A DNA stretch of 64,000 bases, from assembly GCF_035917455.1 (NCBI RefSeq), contig NZ_CP109078.1:3782001-3846000 (forward strand), given 5' to 3'. How positions within the stretch are numbered: the first letter of the stretch is position 1; each line of letters opens with the position of its first letter. This stretch comes from Micromonospora sp. NBC_01796. Its GTDB lineage: Bacteria; Actinomycetota; Actinomycetes; Mycobacteriales; Micromonosporaceae. Both the position numbers and the translations under genes were made by a program. The notes under the pieces were generated by a model that was not told the DNA's origin, did no database searches, and worked only from the letters and a program-made list of their open reading frames with translations. This document shows positions 1 through 8,324 of the stretch, piece by piece.

Positions 1-90
1 ACTGCGCGCGGTCCAGGTGGAGCGGAGCAGCACCGTGGCGGTGAGGTAGCACGCCACGGCCGTACCGGCGAGATGGGCGGCGTACGTCAT
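1..90 (-). CDS. M56 family metallopeptidase (BlaR1/MecR1-like), N-terminal fragment
   Basis: Only the first 30 codons lie in the window; the gene runs off the left edge. The fragment begins MTYAAHLAGTAVACYLTATV, a hydrophobic first membrane segment as expected for M56 membrane peptidases. The ATG lies 4 bases after the stop of the BlaI-type repressor gene, and this repressor-peptidase order is the usual actinobacterial pairing. Family knowledge says the peptidase senses an envelope signal and leads to inactivation of the repressor. The zinc motif is outside the window, so the call rests on position and the membrane segment. Confidence 0.6.
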   Translation of the reverse strand, partial: MTYAAHLAGTAVACYLTATVLLRSTWTARS

Positions 91-94
91 GGTC

Positions 95-478
95 TCAACC
101 CTGCCGGTCCGCTGCCTCGTCGGTCAGTGCGGCCCGCAGCACCTCGGCCTCGGTGCCGGTGACCGACCGGGCGAACCGCACCAGGGCGGCGTCCCGGCTG
201 CCGGCGAGGTCGAGCGCGTCCAGCATCAGCCGGGCGATGTGCGCCTCACGGGTGGCCGCCGGACGGTAACTCCACGCCCGGCCTTCCCGTTCCCGCTCCA
301 CCATGCCTTTGCCGGCCAGCCGGTCGAGCACGGTCATCACCGTCGTGTACGCCAACTCGCGCTCGCTCAGGGCGTCGGCGACCTCCCGTACGGTGACCCC
401 CGCGCCGCTGGTCGAACCGGCGGTCCGGTCCCAGAGCACGTCCATCACCGCACGTTCGAGGTCACCCAGTCGTGTCAC
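95..478 (-). CDS. BlaI/MecI/CopY family transcriptional repressor
   Basis: This 127-aa protein has the length and layout of the BlaI/MecI/CopY family. An N-terminal winged helix begins with LGDLERAVMDVLW, a recognition region reads LAYTTVMTVLDRLAGKGMV, and a beta wing contains GRAWSYRPA. The C-terminal third is the helical dimerisation region. It is the first gene of a probable two-gene operon with the M56 peptidase. Family members bind dyad operators upstream of their own operon; a regulon such as beta-lactam or copper response cannot be told from the sequence. Confidence 0.9.
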   Translation of the reverse strand: MTRLGDLERAVMDVLWDRTAGSTSGAGVTVREVADALSERELAYTTVMTVLDRLAGKGMVEREREGRAWSYRPAATREAHIARLMLDALDLAGSRDAALVRFARSVTGTEAEVLRAALTDEAADRQG

Positions 479-531
479 GCGTCCAGCCTACTACTCGCCG
501 TCGTAACAGCCCAGGTCGCGGGCGGTGACCC

Positions 532-729
532 TCAGGCCCGAGCCGTCTTCGTGGTGTTGAGGAACGTGGCCCACGCGGTGCGGTCGAAGGCGAGTGCCGG
601 GCCAGAGGGGTCCTTGGAGTCGCGTACGGCGACCGCTTCGGGCAGTTCGGCGATCTCGACGCAGTTCGCGTTGGTGCCGCTGCGGCTGGACTTGCGCCAG
701 GTGGCGGTCGACAGGTCGGGGGCGGTCAT
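532..729 (-). CDS. DUF397 domain-containing protein
   Basis: This small 65-aa protein starts MTAPDLSTATWRKSSRSG and contains NCVEIAEL, AVRDSKDPSGPAL and a final W-FL segment, the hallmark of DUF397. An in-frame upstream start at 771 exists but would overlap the preceding gene, whereas the ATG at 729 lies 7 bases after that gene's stop. It follows an XRE/DUF5753 regulator on the same strand, the standard pairing in Streptomyces and relatives, where the small partner is thought to antagonise the regulator. That role is family knowledge, not visible here. Confidence 0.9.
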   Translation of the reverse strand: MTAPDLSTATWRKSSRSGTNANCVEIAELPEAVAVRDSKDPSGPALAFDRTAWATFLNTTKTARA

Positions 730-736
730 CCGGGGC

Positions 737-1585
737 TCACTCTCGTTCGTGCTCCGTTGCCACCCGCGCAACGAAGTCGACCGACTCGGTGGGGCTCAAG
801 GCTACCGCCCCGAGCCGCTCCGCTTCCCGCCGGAAGAACGCCACCTGCGGCGCCTCCTCCAAGAACAGTCCGGAGATCTTGTGGTCGAGGTAGACCACCG
901 ACTTGTTGCGGGGGAAGTCGAAGAGTGCGAATCCGCCGTCGAGCCCGGAGTGCCCGCCGACCGCGAGCGGCACCACCCGCAGGGTGATGTTCGGCCGGTC
1001 CGCCGCCTCGATCAGGTGCCGCAGTTGGCGGGCCATCAGCCGATGGCTGCCGAGTACCCGGCGCAACACCATCTCGTCCATGATCGCCAGAAGTTCCGGC
1101 GGTTGTGGCCGGGTGAGGATCGCCTGCCGGCCGAGGCGGGCCGCGACCCGGGACTGGGCGTCGGACTCCTCGACGCCGCCGTCGCGCATCAGCGCCTGGG
1201 TGTAGTCCGCCGTCTGGAGCAGTCCGGGAATCAGCAGCGGTTCCCAGTTGACGACGGTGGTGGCCTCGGTCTCGAGGCGGATCAACGTACGGGACTCGTC
1301 GGAGAGCCCGCCGATCACCTCCCACCAACCCGACTCGGCGGAACGTTCGGCCAAACCGAGCAGGCGCTTGCGTTCGTCGCCGGTCACGCCGTAGATCACC
1401 AGCAGGGAGGCGACGTCCTCGGCCCGGATGCCCTGGATGCCGTTCTCCATCCGGGACAGCTTCGACGCCTGCCAGTCGAGCCGTGCCGCAACCCGGCGCA
1501 GGGCCAGCTTCTTCGCCTCCCGCAGACCGCGTAACTCGCCGCCGAGCCCACGTCCCACCACGGTTGGCTGATTCGACTTCGCCAT
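737..1585 (-). CDS. XRE family regulator with C-terminal DUF5753-type domain
   Basis: This 282-aa protein has an N-terminal helix-turn-helix (residues about 15-70, with LRRVAARLDWQASKLSRMEN) followed by the DUF5753 ligand/partner domain, seen as WEPLLIPGLLQTADYTQALM and GGFALFDFP. It is a typical length for the family. It is probably co-transcribed with the DUF397 gene. Such pairs commonly influence development or antibiotic production in actinomycetes, but no target can be read from the sequence. Confidence 0.92.
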   Translation of the reverse strand: MAKSNQPTVVGRGLGGELRGLREAKKLALRRVAARLDWQASKLSRMENGIQGIRAEDVASLLVIYGVTGDERKRLLGLAERSAESGWWEVIGGLSDESRTLIRLETEATTVVNWEPLLIPGLLQTADYTQALMRDGGVEESDAQSRVAARLGRQAILTRPQPPELLAIMDEMVLRRVLGSHRLMARQLRHLIEAADRPNITLRVVPLAVGGHSGLDGGFALFDFPRNKSVVYLDHKISGLFLEEAPQVAFFRREAERLGAVALSPTESVDFVARVATEHERE

Positions 1586-1735
1586 CTCGCGCTCCCGGTT
1601 CCGATCGGCTGGCCGTCACGGTGATCGACTGTTGTCGTCGCGTTGAGTATTGACACTGGTGCCCGGTCAGCGCAAGCATGAGTTCGCAACGTTGCTCGAT
1701 AGTCAGCTCAATCAGCAATACGCCGGGAGGTCGTT
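1586..1735. promoter_or_regulatory. Divergent intergenic region with TTGACA-like box and palindrome
   Basis: The 150 bases between the divergent XRE gene and the gene at 1736 must carry promoters for both. A TTGACA hexamer occurs near 1649 and a perfect 10-base palindrome GCAACGTTGC at 1686-1695. The palindrome is a plausible operator for the adjacent XRE protein, but this is inference from position alone. Confidence 0.35.
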
Positions 1736-2116
1736 GTGAACGGGACAGCTTCAGCGAAATACACCCCGCCGTGGGCGCAGCCGTACGACCCGGCGGACTC
1801 GCCGGGGCCGATCGGCTCGGTGCTGGAACGGTTCCGGCGTGGCCGACCCGAGGAGCCGGAACCGAGCGAGGCCGAGGCGGAGGCCGCCCGGTACACGATC
1901 GTGCTGGTGCCACCGGAGGCGGCCGAGGTGGTCGGCTACGACCGCTCCGACGTGGGCCTGCGGATGTACCGGGGCGGGGACTGGGACCACAACCCGGGCG
2001 ATCTGGACGAGGCGGCGGGCATCATCCAGGAAGCCTGCGGCGAGCCGATCAGCCTGGTCGAGCACCACTCCGACCTGACCTACTGGACCGCCCGGCTCCG
2101 CGAACTCCCCGGCTGA
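1736..2116 (+). CDS. Hypothetical acidic protein
   Basis: This 126-aa protein starts at a GTG preceded by a GGGAGG ribosome site. I do not recognise a named family. It has a proline-rich N terminus, an Arg/Glu-rich middle, and a compact C-terminal half with YTIVLVPPEAAEVVGYDRSD and a final YWTARLRELPG. No signal peptide or membrane segment is visible. It stands alone, divergent from the XRE/DUF397 pair, and ends just before a strong hairpin. Confidence 0.7.
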   Translation: MNGTASAKYTPPWAQPYDPADSPGPIGSVLERFRRGRPEEPEPSEAEAEAARYTIVLVPPEAAEVVGYDRSDVGLRMYRGGDWDHNPGDLDEAAGIIQEACGEPISLVEHHSDLTYWTARLRELPG

Positions 2117-2163
2117 TCCGTCGCTGCCGGTGGCGTCCGTCTCTGCAAGAAGCGGACACACAG

Positions 2164-2217
2164 TTTTTTCGTACATCTTCTTTGATGTATTTACGCCAAA
2201 GAAGATGTACGAAAAAA
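2164..2217. terminator. Bidirectional terminator: perfect 20-bp AT-rich hairpin
   Basis: The left arm at 2164-2183 is T6-CGTACATCTTCTTT and the right arm at 2198-2217 is its exact reverse complement, ending in A6, around a 14-base loop. It lies between two converging genes (stops at 2116 and 2281). Each strand shows a U-rich tail, so it can act as an intrinsic terminator in both directions. Its base composition is sharply unlike the surrounding GC-rich DNA. Confidence 0.9.
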
Positions 2218-2280
2218 TTCGCGTTAGTGCCTCCGGCGGCGCTGGGGAGCCGGAGCCGACCAGGCAGGGCCGGGTAGGGG

Positions 2281-3123
2281 TCAGATGCCCTTGGGGTGCC
2301 AGACGGTCTTGGTTTCCAGGAAGGCGGTCATCCGGCGCAGGCCGGGGTCGGCGGTCCAGTCGGTGGGCTGCGCCGGGGGGCGGAGCACCCGCTTCAGGTT
2401 GCCGGCCGCCGCCTCCTCCAGGCTGCGGGCCAGCTCCGGGTCGTCCACCCCGGTCAGGTCGATCGCGTTGACGTCGGCGTGCGAGGCCAGCCAGGGCGCG
2501 GTCTCGGCGGCCCGGCCGGTGAGCAGGTTGACCACCCCGCCGGGCAGGTCCGAGGTGGCCAGCACCTCGGCCAGGGTGATCGCCGCCAGCGGTGCCTGCT
2601 CGGCAGCCAGCACCACCACCGTGTTGCCGGTCACGATCGCCGGAGCGACGACGCTGACCAGCCCGAGCAGCGCCGAGTCGGCCGGCGCGACCACACCGAC
2701 CACGCCGGTCTGTTCCGGGCTGGAGAGATTGAAGTACGGGCCGGCGACCGGGTTGGCGCTGCCGTACACCTGGGTGATCTTGTCGGCCCAGCCGGCGTAC
2801 CAGACCCAGCGGTCGATCGCCTCGTCCACCTCGGCGGCGTCGAGGCCGAGGCCGACGAACTGGTCCCGCCGGCCCTCCAGCATCTCGGCCACCCGGTAGA
2901 GGATCTGACCCCTGTTGTACGCGGTCGCCCCCGCCCAGCCCTTCACGGCAGCGCGGGCCGCCACCACCGCGTCGCGTACGTCCTTGCGGGAGGCGAGCGC
3001 CACGTTCGAGTCCTGCACGAGATACGACCGTCCCGACTCACTGCGCGGGAACTTCCCGCCCACGAACAGCTTGTACGTCTTGCGTACCGCCAGCCGCTGC
3101 GACTGCTCCACCACGTCAGACAT
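2281..3123 (-). CDS. Short aldehyde dehydrogenase-like protein lacking the catalytic domain
   Basis: This 280-aa protein begins MSDVVEQSQRLAVRKTYKLF and resembles the N-terminal NAD-binding part of aldehyde dehydrogenases (LFVGGKFPRSESG, VVGVVAPADSALLGL, IVTGNTVVVLAAEQAPLAA, LPGGVVNLLTG). It then jumps to a short C-terminal tail, so the stretch carrying the catalytic cysteine and the LELGGK glutamate loop is missing. Full-length members are about 480 aa. The ATG overlaps the stop of the full-length ALDH gene by 8 bases, indicating translational coupling. It is probably a non-catalytic partner of that enzyme; this is inference. Confidence 0.85.
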   Translation of the reverse strand: MSDVVEQSQRLAVRKTYKLFVGGKFPRSESGRSYLVQDSNVALASRKDVRDAVVAARAAVKGWAGATAYNRGQILYRVAEMLEGRRDQFVGLGLDAAEVDEAIDRWVWYAGWADKITQVYGSANPVAGPYFNLSSPEQTGVVGVVAPADSALLGLVSVVAPAIVTGNTVVVLAAEQAPLAAITLAEVLATSDLPGGVVNLLTGRAAETAPWLASHADVNAIDLTGVDDPELARSLEEAAAGNLKRVLRPPAQPTDWTADPGLRRMTAFLETKTVWHPKGI

Positions 3124-4552
3124 CGAGGTACGCCTCCAGCCCGTGCCGGCCGCCCTCGCGACCGTAGCCCGACTCCTTGAACCCGCCGAACGGCGAGGTC
3201 GGGTCGAACTTGTTGAACGTGTTCGCCCAGACCACACCGGCGCGCAGCCGGTCGGCCATCCACAGGATCCGGGAACCCTTGTCGGTCCAGATCCCGGCCG
3301 ACAGCCCGTACGGCGTGTTGTTGGCCTTCTCGACGGCCTCGGCCGGCGTGCGGAAGGTGAGTATCGACAGCACCGGCCCGAAGATCTCCTCGCGGGCGAT
3401 CCGGTGCGCCTGGGTGACCCCGGTGAAGATGGTCGGGGCGAACCAGAAACCCCGGTCCGGCAGCTCGCACGGCGGCGACCAGCGTTCCGCACCCTCGGCG
3501 CTGCCGACCTCGGAGAGTTCCCGGATCCGGTCGAGCTGTGCGGCCGAGTTGATCGCGCCGATGTCGGTGTTCTTGTCCAGCGGGTCGCCGACCCGCAGTT
3601 GCGCCATCCGCCGCTTCAACGACTCCAGTACCGGCTCGTAGACCGATTCCTGGACCAGCAGCCGCGACCCGGCGCAGCAGACGTGCCCCTGGTTGAAGAA
3701 GATGCCGTTCACGATCCCCTCGACCGCCTGGTCGATCGGGGCGTCGTCGAAGACGATGTTGGCGGCCTTGCCGCCGAGTTCCAGGGTGAGCTTCTTGCGG
3801 GTGCCGGCCACCGAGCGGGCGATGGCCCGCCCGACCTCGGTCGAGCCGGTGAACGCGACCTTGTCCACACCCGCGTGCTCGACCAGCGCCCGGCCGGTCT
3901 CACCGGCGCCGGTGACGATGTTGACCACACCCGGCGGCAGGTCCGCCTGCTGGCAGATCTCGGCGAAGAGCAGCGCGGTCAGCGGGGTGGTCTCGGCCGG
4001 CTTGAGCACGACCGTGTTGCCGGCGGCCAACGCCGGGGCGATCTTCCAGGCCAGCATCAGCAGCGGGAAGTTCCACGGGATGACCTGGCCGGCGACGCCG
4101 ACCGGGCGCGGGTCCGGCCCGAAACCGGCGTGGGTCAGCTTGTCGGCCCAACCGGCGTAGTAGAAGAAGTGCGCTGCGACCAGCGGAATGTCGGTGTCCC
4201 GGGACTCGCGGATCGGCTTGCCGTTGTCCAGCGACTCCAGCACCGCCAGCTCCCGGCCCCGCTCCTGGATGATCCGGGCGATCCGGTACAGGTACTTGGC
4301 CCTGTCCCGGCCCGACATCGGACCCCAGACCTTCTTGTACGCCTTGCGTGCCGCGCGTACCGCCCGGTCCACGTCACCGGGGCCGGCCTCGGCGACCTCG
4401 GCCAGCACCTCCTCGGTGGCGGGGTTGACCGACTTGAAGCTGCTGCCGTCGGTCGGGTCGACGAACTTCCCGTCGATGAAGAGGCCGTACGACGGCCGCA
4501 GGTCCACCACGGACCGCGACTCCGGCGCCGGCGCGTACTCGAAGACAGCCAT
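3116..4552 (-). CDS. Aldehyde dehydrogenase family protein
   Basis: This 478-aa enzyme is full length. It has the Rossmann region PWNFPLLMLAWKIAPALAAG, the general-base loop LTLELGGKAANIVF and the nucleophile region NQGHVCCAGSR with adjacent cysteines. The gene starts 2 bases after deoC stops. DeoC releases acetaldehyde from deoxyribose 5-phosphate, so oxidation of acetaldehyde (or a related short aldehyde) to the acid with NAD(P)+ is the most economical role. The substrate is inferred from context. Confidence 0.93.
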   Translation of the reverse strand: MAVFEYAPAPESRSVVDLRPSYGLFIDGKFVDPTDGSSFKSVNPATEEVLAEVAEAGPGDVDRAVRAARKAYKKVWGPMSGRDRAKYLYRIARIIQERGRELAVLESLDNGKPIRESRDTDIPLVAAHFFYYAGWADKLTHAGFGPDPRPVGVAGQVIPWNFPLLMLAWKIAPALAAGNTVVLKPAETTPLTALLFAEICQQADLPPGVVNIVTGAGETGRALVEHAGVDKVAFTGSTEVGRAIARSVAGTRKKLTLELGGKAANIVFDDAPIDQAVEGIVNGIFFNQGHVCCAGSRLLVQESVYEPVLESLKRRMAQLRVGDPLDKNTDIGAINSAAQLDRIRELSEVGSAEGAERWSPPCELPDRGFWFAPTIFTGVTQAHRIAREEIFGPVLSILTFRTPAEAVEKANNTPYGLSAGIWTDKGSRILWMADRLRAGVVWANTFNKFDPTSPFGGFKESGYGREGGRHGLEAYLDV

Positions 4553-4554
4553 GA

Positions 4555-5514
4555 TCAGTCCAGGGTGAAGTAGTCGGGACCGGAGTAGGTGCCGGTCGTC
4601 AGTTTGGTCCGCTGCATCAGCAGGTCGTTGAGGAGCGTCGAGGCACCGAACCGGAACCAGTCCGGTGACAACCAGTCCTCGCCGGCCGTCTCGTTGACCG
4701 TGACCAGGTACTTGATCGCGTCCTTGGTGGTACGGATACCGCCGGCCGGCTTGACCCCGACCTGGCGCCCGGTGGTCTCGCGGAAGTCGCGTACCGCCTC
4801 CAGCATCACCAGGGTCACGGGCAGGGTGGCGGCGACCGGGACCTTGCCGGTGGAGGTCTTGATGAAGTCCCCGCCGGCCAGCATGGCCAGCCAGGAGGCC
4901 CGCCGCACGTTGTCGTACGTGGCCAGCTCGCCGGTCTCCAGGATGACCTTCAGATGGGCGTCGCCGCAGGCCGCCTTCACGGCCACGATCTCGTCGTAGA
5001 CCTCGCGGTACCGCCCGGAGAGGAACGCGCCCCGGTTGATCACCATGTCGATCTCGTCGGCACCGGCCGCGACCGCCGCCGCCGTGTCGGCGAGCTTCAC
5101 CTCCAGCGGCGCCTGCCCGGACGGGAAGGCGGTCGCCACGCTCGCCAGGTGCACACCCGAGCCGGCCAGGGCCTCCGCCGCGACCGGAACCATCGCCGGG
5201 TAGACGCAGACGGCGGCAACCGCCGGGCAGGACGGATCGGCCGGATCGGGCCGCTGCGCCTTGGCGCTCAACGCGCGTACCTTGCCGGGGGTGTCGGCGC
5301 CCTCCAGCGTGGTCAGGTCGACCATGCGGATCGCCAGGTCGATCGCCCAGGCCTTGGCCGTGGTCTTGATCGAACGGGTGCCGAGCATGGCCGCCCGCTG
5401 CTCCGCGCCGACCTGGTCCACTCCGGGCAGGCCATGCAGAAAGGTGCGCAGCGTGGCCTCGGACCGCCCCAGATCGGAGAGGTCGGACCGCGCCGACGTC
5501 GTTGTCGCCGTCAT
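4555..5514 (-). CDS. deoC: Deoxyribose-phosphate aldolase
   Basis: This 319-aa protein belongs to the longer DERA type (short bacterial forms are about 220-260 aa). It shows the Schiff-base lysine in FIKTSTGKVPVAA and the second lysine region GVKPAGGIRTTKDAIKYL. It cleaves 2-deoxy-D-ribose 5-phosphate to glyceraldehyde 3-phosphate and acetaldehyde in the cytoplasm. The ATG at 5514 was chosen because the in-frame sequence upstream has no DERA similarity and reads into the divergent promoter region. It leads a three-gene operon with two ALDH genes. Confidence 0.95.
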   Translation of the reverse strand: MTATTTSARSDLSDLGRSEATLRTFLHGLPGVDQVGAEQRAAMLGTRSIKTTAKAWAIDLAIRMVDLTTLEGADTPGKVRALSAKAQRPDPADPSCPAVAAVCVYPAMVPVAAEALAGSGVHLASVATAFPSGQAPLEVKLADTAAAVAAGADEIDMVINRGAFLSGRYREVYDEIVAVKAACGDAHLKVILETGELATYDNVRRASWLAMLAGGDFIKTSTGKVPVAATLPVTLVMLEAVRDFRETTGRQVGVKPAGGIRTTKDAIKYLVTVNETAGEDWLSPDWFRFGASTLLNDLLMQRTKLTTGTYSGPDYFTLD

Positions 5515-5641
5515 GGCGGCAAGTCTACGCACCCGCGCGTCTATGTGATCTTGGTCACCGGTCGGACCGGACCGCCAGACTTCACCGCCCGGTCCAACCA
5601 ACGACATCCGCCGTTGGCACCGAAGCCTCACCGTCCTCGGC

Positions 5642-6994
5642 GTGCGAGCAGTGCACTTCACCGATACGTACCTGCCCCGTCGAGACGGGGTGGTCAGCTC
5701 GATCCGCACCCTGGTGCGCGCGCTGGCCGACCGGGGACACCCCGGCCTCACCGTCGTGCCCCGGCACCCCGGCCAGGCCGGCGAACCCGACCTGATGCGG
5801 CTGCGGGCACTGCCCTGCGGCGTCGCCGACCTGCGGCTCTCGCCCTGGCTACTGCACGGCGCCACCGCCACCGGCACCATCGCCGAGATCGCCGCCACCG
5901 CACCCGAGGTCGTGCACGTGCACACCCCCGGCCCGGTCGGGCTGCTCGGCGTACTCACCGCGCGGCGGCTCGGGCTGCCGCTGGTCCAGACGTACCACAC
6001 CGACCTGCACGCGTACGTCGACGCGTACCGGGTGCCGACCGGGGCGCTGCGCGGGGCCGTCCGCCTGTACGCCCACCGGCTCGGCGTACCCCGGCCGGCG
6101 GTCGGGACGGAGGCGGACTCCGGGAGCGCCGAACAGGCCCGACACGACCCGGCCGCACTGCGCCGACGGGCCGCCCTCGACGCCACCAACCTGCTCCTGC
6201 TCGGCGGCGCCGACGCGGTCGTGGTGCCGACCAGGGCCGTGCTCGACCGGATCAGCCTGCCGGTCCCCGCCGACCGGGTCTTCCTGGTGCCGACCGGCGT
6301 CGCCGCCCGCCGCACCACGGCCGGCGAGGTCGCCGCGTTCCGGACCGGGCACGGCATCGCCGACGCCGACAAGGTGATCCTCTTCGTCGGCAGGGTCAAC
6401 CGGGAAAAGGGCGTCGACCTGCTCGTCAACGCCTTCGCGGCACTGCTCGGACGCTGCCCCCGCGCCCGGCTGGTGCTGGTCGGGGCGATCTACGAACCCC
6501 GCTGGCTGGCCGAACTGCTCCGCAGCGTCGGCGCCGAGGTCGCCGGCCGGATCAGCGTGATCGGGCAGCAACCGCCCTCGACCGTCGCCGCCGCGTACGG
6601 GGCCGCCGAGGTGCTCGCCTTCCCCTCCGGCACCGACACCCAGGCACTCGTCCTCCAGGAAGCGGCGCTGGCCGGTGTCCCCGCCGTACTCGTCGACCCG
6701 GTCCTGCACCGTCACGGACCGCTCGCCGGTGCCGCCGACTGCGCCGACCCGACCGCCACCGGTTTTGCCGCCGCCCTGCTTCGGCTCCTCGCCGACCCGG
6801 CCGCCGCCCGGCGACTCGGTGAACTCGCCGCCGACCGGGCCGCCGAACACACCCCCGAGCGGTACGCCGCCGCCATCTGCGACGTCTACCAGCACGCCGC
6901 CAGGAGGCAGGCGGAATGGGCCGGTCGACCCGGTCGGCCCCAACCGGTCGGGGCATTCGGTAGGTTGAGCGATCGTGGACGTACTCGTCGTTGA
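5642..6994 (+). CDS. GT4-type glycosyltransferase
   Basis: This 450-aa protein has a GT-B fold layout. The N-terminal part reads [20 protein letters not shown] and [14 protein letters not shown], as in GT4 enzymes using nucleotide-sugar donors on lipid acceptors. The C-terminal donor-binding part reads [20 protein letters not shown], and the [15 protein letters not shown] segment stands where the E-x7-E motif lies. It starts at a GTG and its last 20 bases overlap the start of upp. Closest functional analogues would be PimB-like mannosyltransferases or MgtA-like enzymes, but the acceptor is unknown. Confidence 0.87.
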   Translation: MRAVHFTDTYLPRRDGVVSSIRTLVRALADRGHPGLTVVPRHPGQAGEPDLMRLRALPCGVADLRLSPWLLHGATATGTIAEIAATAPEVVHVHTPGPVGLLGVLTARRLGLPLVQTYHTDLHAYVDAYRVPTGALRGAVRLYAHRLGVPRPAVGTEADSGSAEQARHDPAALRRRAALDATNLLLLGGADAVVVPTRAVLDRISLPVPADRVFLVPTGVAARRTTAGEVAAFRTGHGIADADKVILFVGRVNREKGVDLLVNAFAALLGRCPRARLVLVGAIYEPRWLAELLRSVGAEVAGRISVIGQQPPSTVAAAYGAAEVLAFPSGTDTQALVLQEAALAGVPAVLVDPVLHRHGPLAGAADCADPTATGFAAALLRLLADPAAARRLGELAADRAAEHTPERYAAAICDVYQHAARRQAEWAGRPGRPQPVGAFGRLSDRGRTRR

Positions 6995-7607
6995 TCATCC
7001 TGTCGCCCAGACGCGGCTCACCGCGATGCGCGATGCCCGTACCGACGCGGCGTCGTTCCGCGCCGCCCTACACGAACTGACCACCACCCTGGTGTACGAG
7101 GCCGCGCGCTCATTCCCGATCGTGCGGTACCCGATCCAGACCCCGGTCGCACAGACCGACGGCATCCGGCTGGCCAACCCGCCGCTGCTGGTACCCGTAC
7201 TCCGGGCCGGCCTCGGGATGGCCGACGCGGCCCTCGCGCTGCTCCCCGAATCGTCCATGGGCTTCGTCGGGCTCGCCCGCGACGAGCACACGTTCGAGCC
7301 GCGCGCCTACATGGAGTCGTTGCCCCGCGACCTGGCCGGCCGCCCGGTCCTGGTGCTCGACCCGATGCTCGCCACCGGCGGGTCGCTCGAACACTGTTGC
7401 CGGCTGCTCGCCGAACGCGGCTGCACCGACATCACCGTCGTCTGCGTCCTCGCCGCCCCCGACGGCATCGCCCGCCTGGAACGCTCCGGTCTGCCCCTGC
7501 GCCTGGTCACCGCCGCCATCGACGAACAACTGGACGACCGCAAGTTCATCGTCCCCGGCCTCGGCGACGCCGGCGACCGCCAATTCGGCGGCATGCCCCG
7601 CTTCTAA
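6975..7607 (+). CDS. upp: Uracil phosphoribosyltransferase
   Basis: This 210-aa protein is a complete UPRTase. It has ILRAG-like [13 protein letters not shown], the PRPP-binding loop [11 protein letters not shown], and the C-terminal uracil-binding segment [14 protein letters not shown]. It makes UMP from uracil and PRPP in pyrimidine salvage. The start is a GTG inside the end of the preceding glycosyltransferase gene. Its place near deoC and the phosphosugar mutase fits an actinobacterial nucleoside-salvage neighbourhood. Confidence 0.97.
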   Translation: MDVLVVDHPVAQTRLTAMRDARTDAASFRAALHELTTTLVYEAARSFPIVRYPIQTPVAQTDGIRLANPPLLVPVLRAGLGMADAALALLPESSMGFVGLARDEHTFEPRAYMESLPRDLAGRPVLVLDPMLATGGSLEHCCRLLAERGCTDITVVCVLAAPDGIARLERSGLPLRLVTAAIDEQLDDRKFIVPGLGDAGDRQFGGMPRF

Positions 7608-7666
7608 CCCCCGCCCCCGCCCCCGCCCCCGCCCGCCCCCGCCCCCCGCCCGCCCGCCCCCGCCCC
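7608..7666. repeat. C-rich low-complexity tract
   Basis: Directly after the upp stop is about 60 bases of nearly pure CCCCCG/CCCGCC repeats on the plus strand. It contains no ORF of its own and probably arose by slippage. It precedes an imperfect inverted repeat that looks like the terminator. Confidence 0.8.
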
Positions 7667-7674
7667 GTCGATCT

Positions 7675-7732
7675 TGCAGTTATGGTGCCTCAGAAGTCGG
7701 ATTCACGGCCTTTGTGAGGGACCACAACTGCA
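7675..7732. terminator. Imperfect 21-bp inverted repeat between convergent genes
   Basis: The arms 7675-7695 and 7712-7732 pair at 18 of 21 positions (TGCAGTTATGGTGCCTCAGAA against its partner), with GATC sequences just outside. It lies between upp and the convergent Nudix pseudogene. The position supports a bidirectional terminator, although it lacks a clean U tract. Confidence 0.7.
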
Positions 7733-7735
7733 TGA

Positions 7736-8242
7736 TCAACAGGAGGGAGGGGTGGGGAGGAGGGTGGCGGTCCAGGGGGCGGGGGTGGTTTGGTGGAAGG
7801 GTTGGGAGGCGTGGAAGGTTTGCGGGGGTTTGCCGAGGACCAGGGGTAGGAAGTTCTGGTCGGAGGGCCGCACGGGGACGGTGCCGGCGAGTACGTCGGC
7901 GACCTCGTTCCAGATCAGAGTGCCCTCGGGACATGTCTCTTACGGCGTGCCGGACCAGCGGGTAATGCGGAACAGGAAGCCGAACCAGTTCTCGCCGTTG
8001 CGGCCGAAACCGGGCCAGGAGATGGTGCCGGCGAGTTCCAGCGCCTCGCACTCGATGCCGGCTTCCTCGCGGATCTCCCGCCGCATGCCGGCGACAACGT
8101 CCTCGCCGGGTTCGAGCTTGCCGCCCAGCCCGTTGTGATAGCCGAAGTGCAGGTCGTCGGGGCGGGTATCGCGCCGGATCATCAGCACTCGGCTGCCGTC
8201 GGGGGAGAGTACGTAGCCGAGGGTGGCGAGGATGGCCTGCAC
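7736..8242 (-). pseudogene. Nudix hydrolase (8-oxo-dGTP diphosphatase-like), interrupted by an in-frame TAA
   Basis: The gene starts at a GTG at 8242. Residues 41-63 form a complete Nudix box (GGKLEPGEDVVAGMRREIREE then AGI), with Arg55-Glu56 and Glu59-Glu60 in place. After residue 100 (RWSGTP) there is a TAA at 7940-7942. The same frame then continues as ETCPEGTLIWNEVADVLAGT and PSDQNFLPLV up to a TGA at 7736-7738, which is exactly the expected C-terminal part of the family. The full protein would be about 168 aa. A single base change to CAA, GAA or AAA would restore it, so this is a recent nonsense mutation or a sequencing error. The 100-aa product alone might keep some fold but lacks the last strands. 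Confidence 0.85.
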
Positions 8243-8324
8243 CGGGACACCCTACGGCGGGTTGGGGCTGGTGGCGGAGAGGCGACCTTCGCGTTGGTGC
8301 GTGGACCGACTACCGTCTCGGGCC

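Noticed and set aside
89-1534. A long plus-strand ORF over the BlaI and XRE genes
   Set aside because: It is antisense to recognised minus-strand genes and has the Arg/Pro/Gly-rich, motif-free composition of a shadow frame in GC-rich DNA.
6975-6994. A frameshift joining the glycosyltransferase and upp
   Set aside because: Both proteins are complete in their own frames; a 20-base overlap of stop and start is enough to explain the arrangement.
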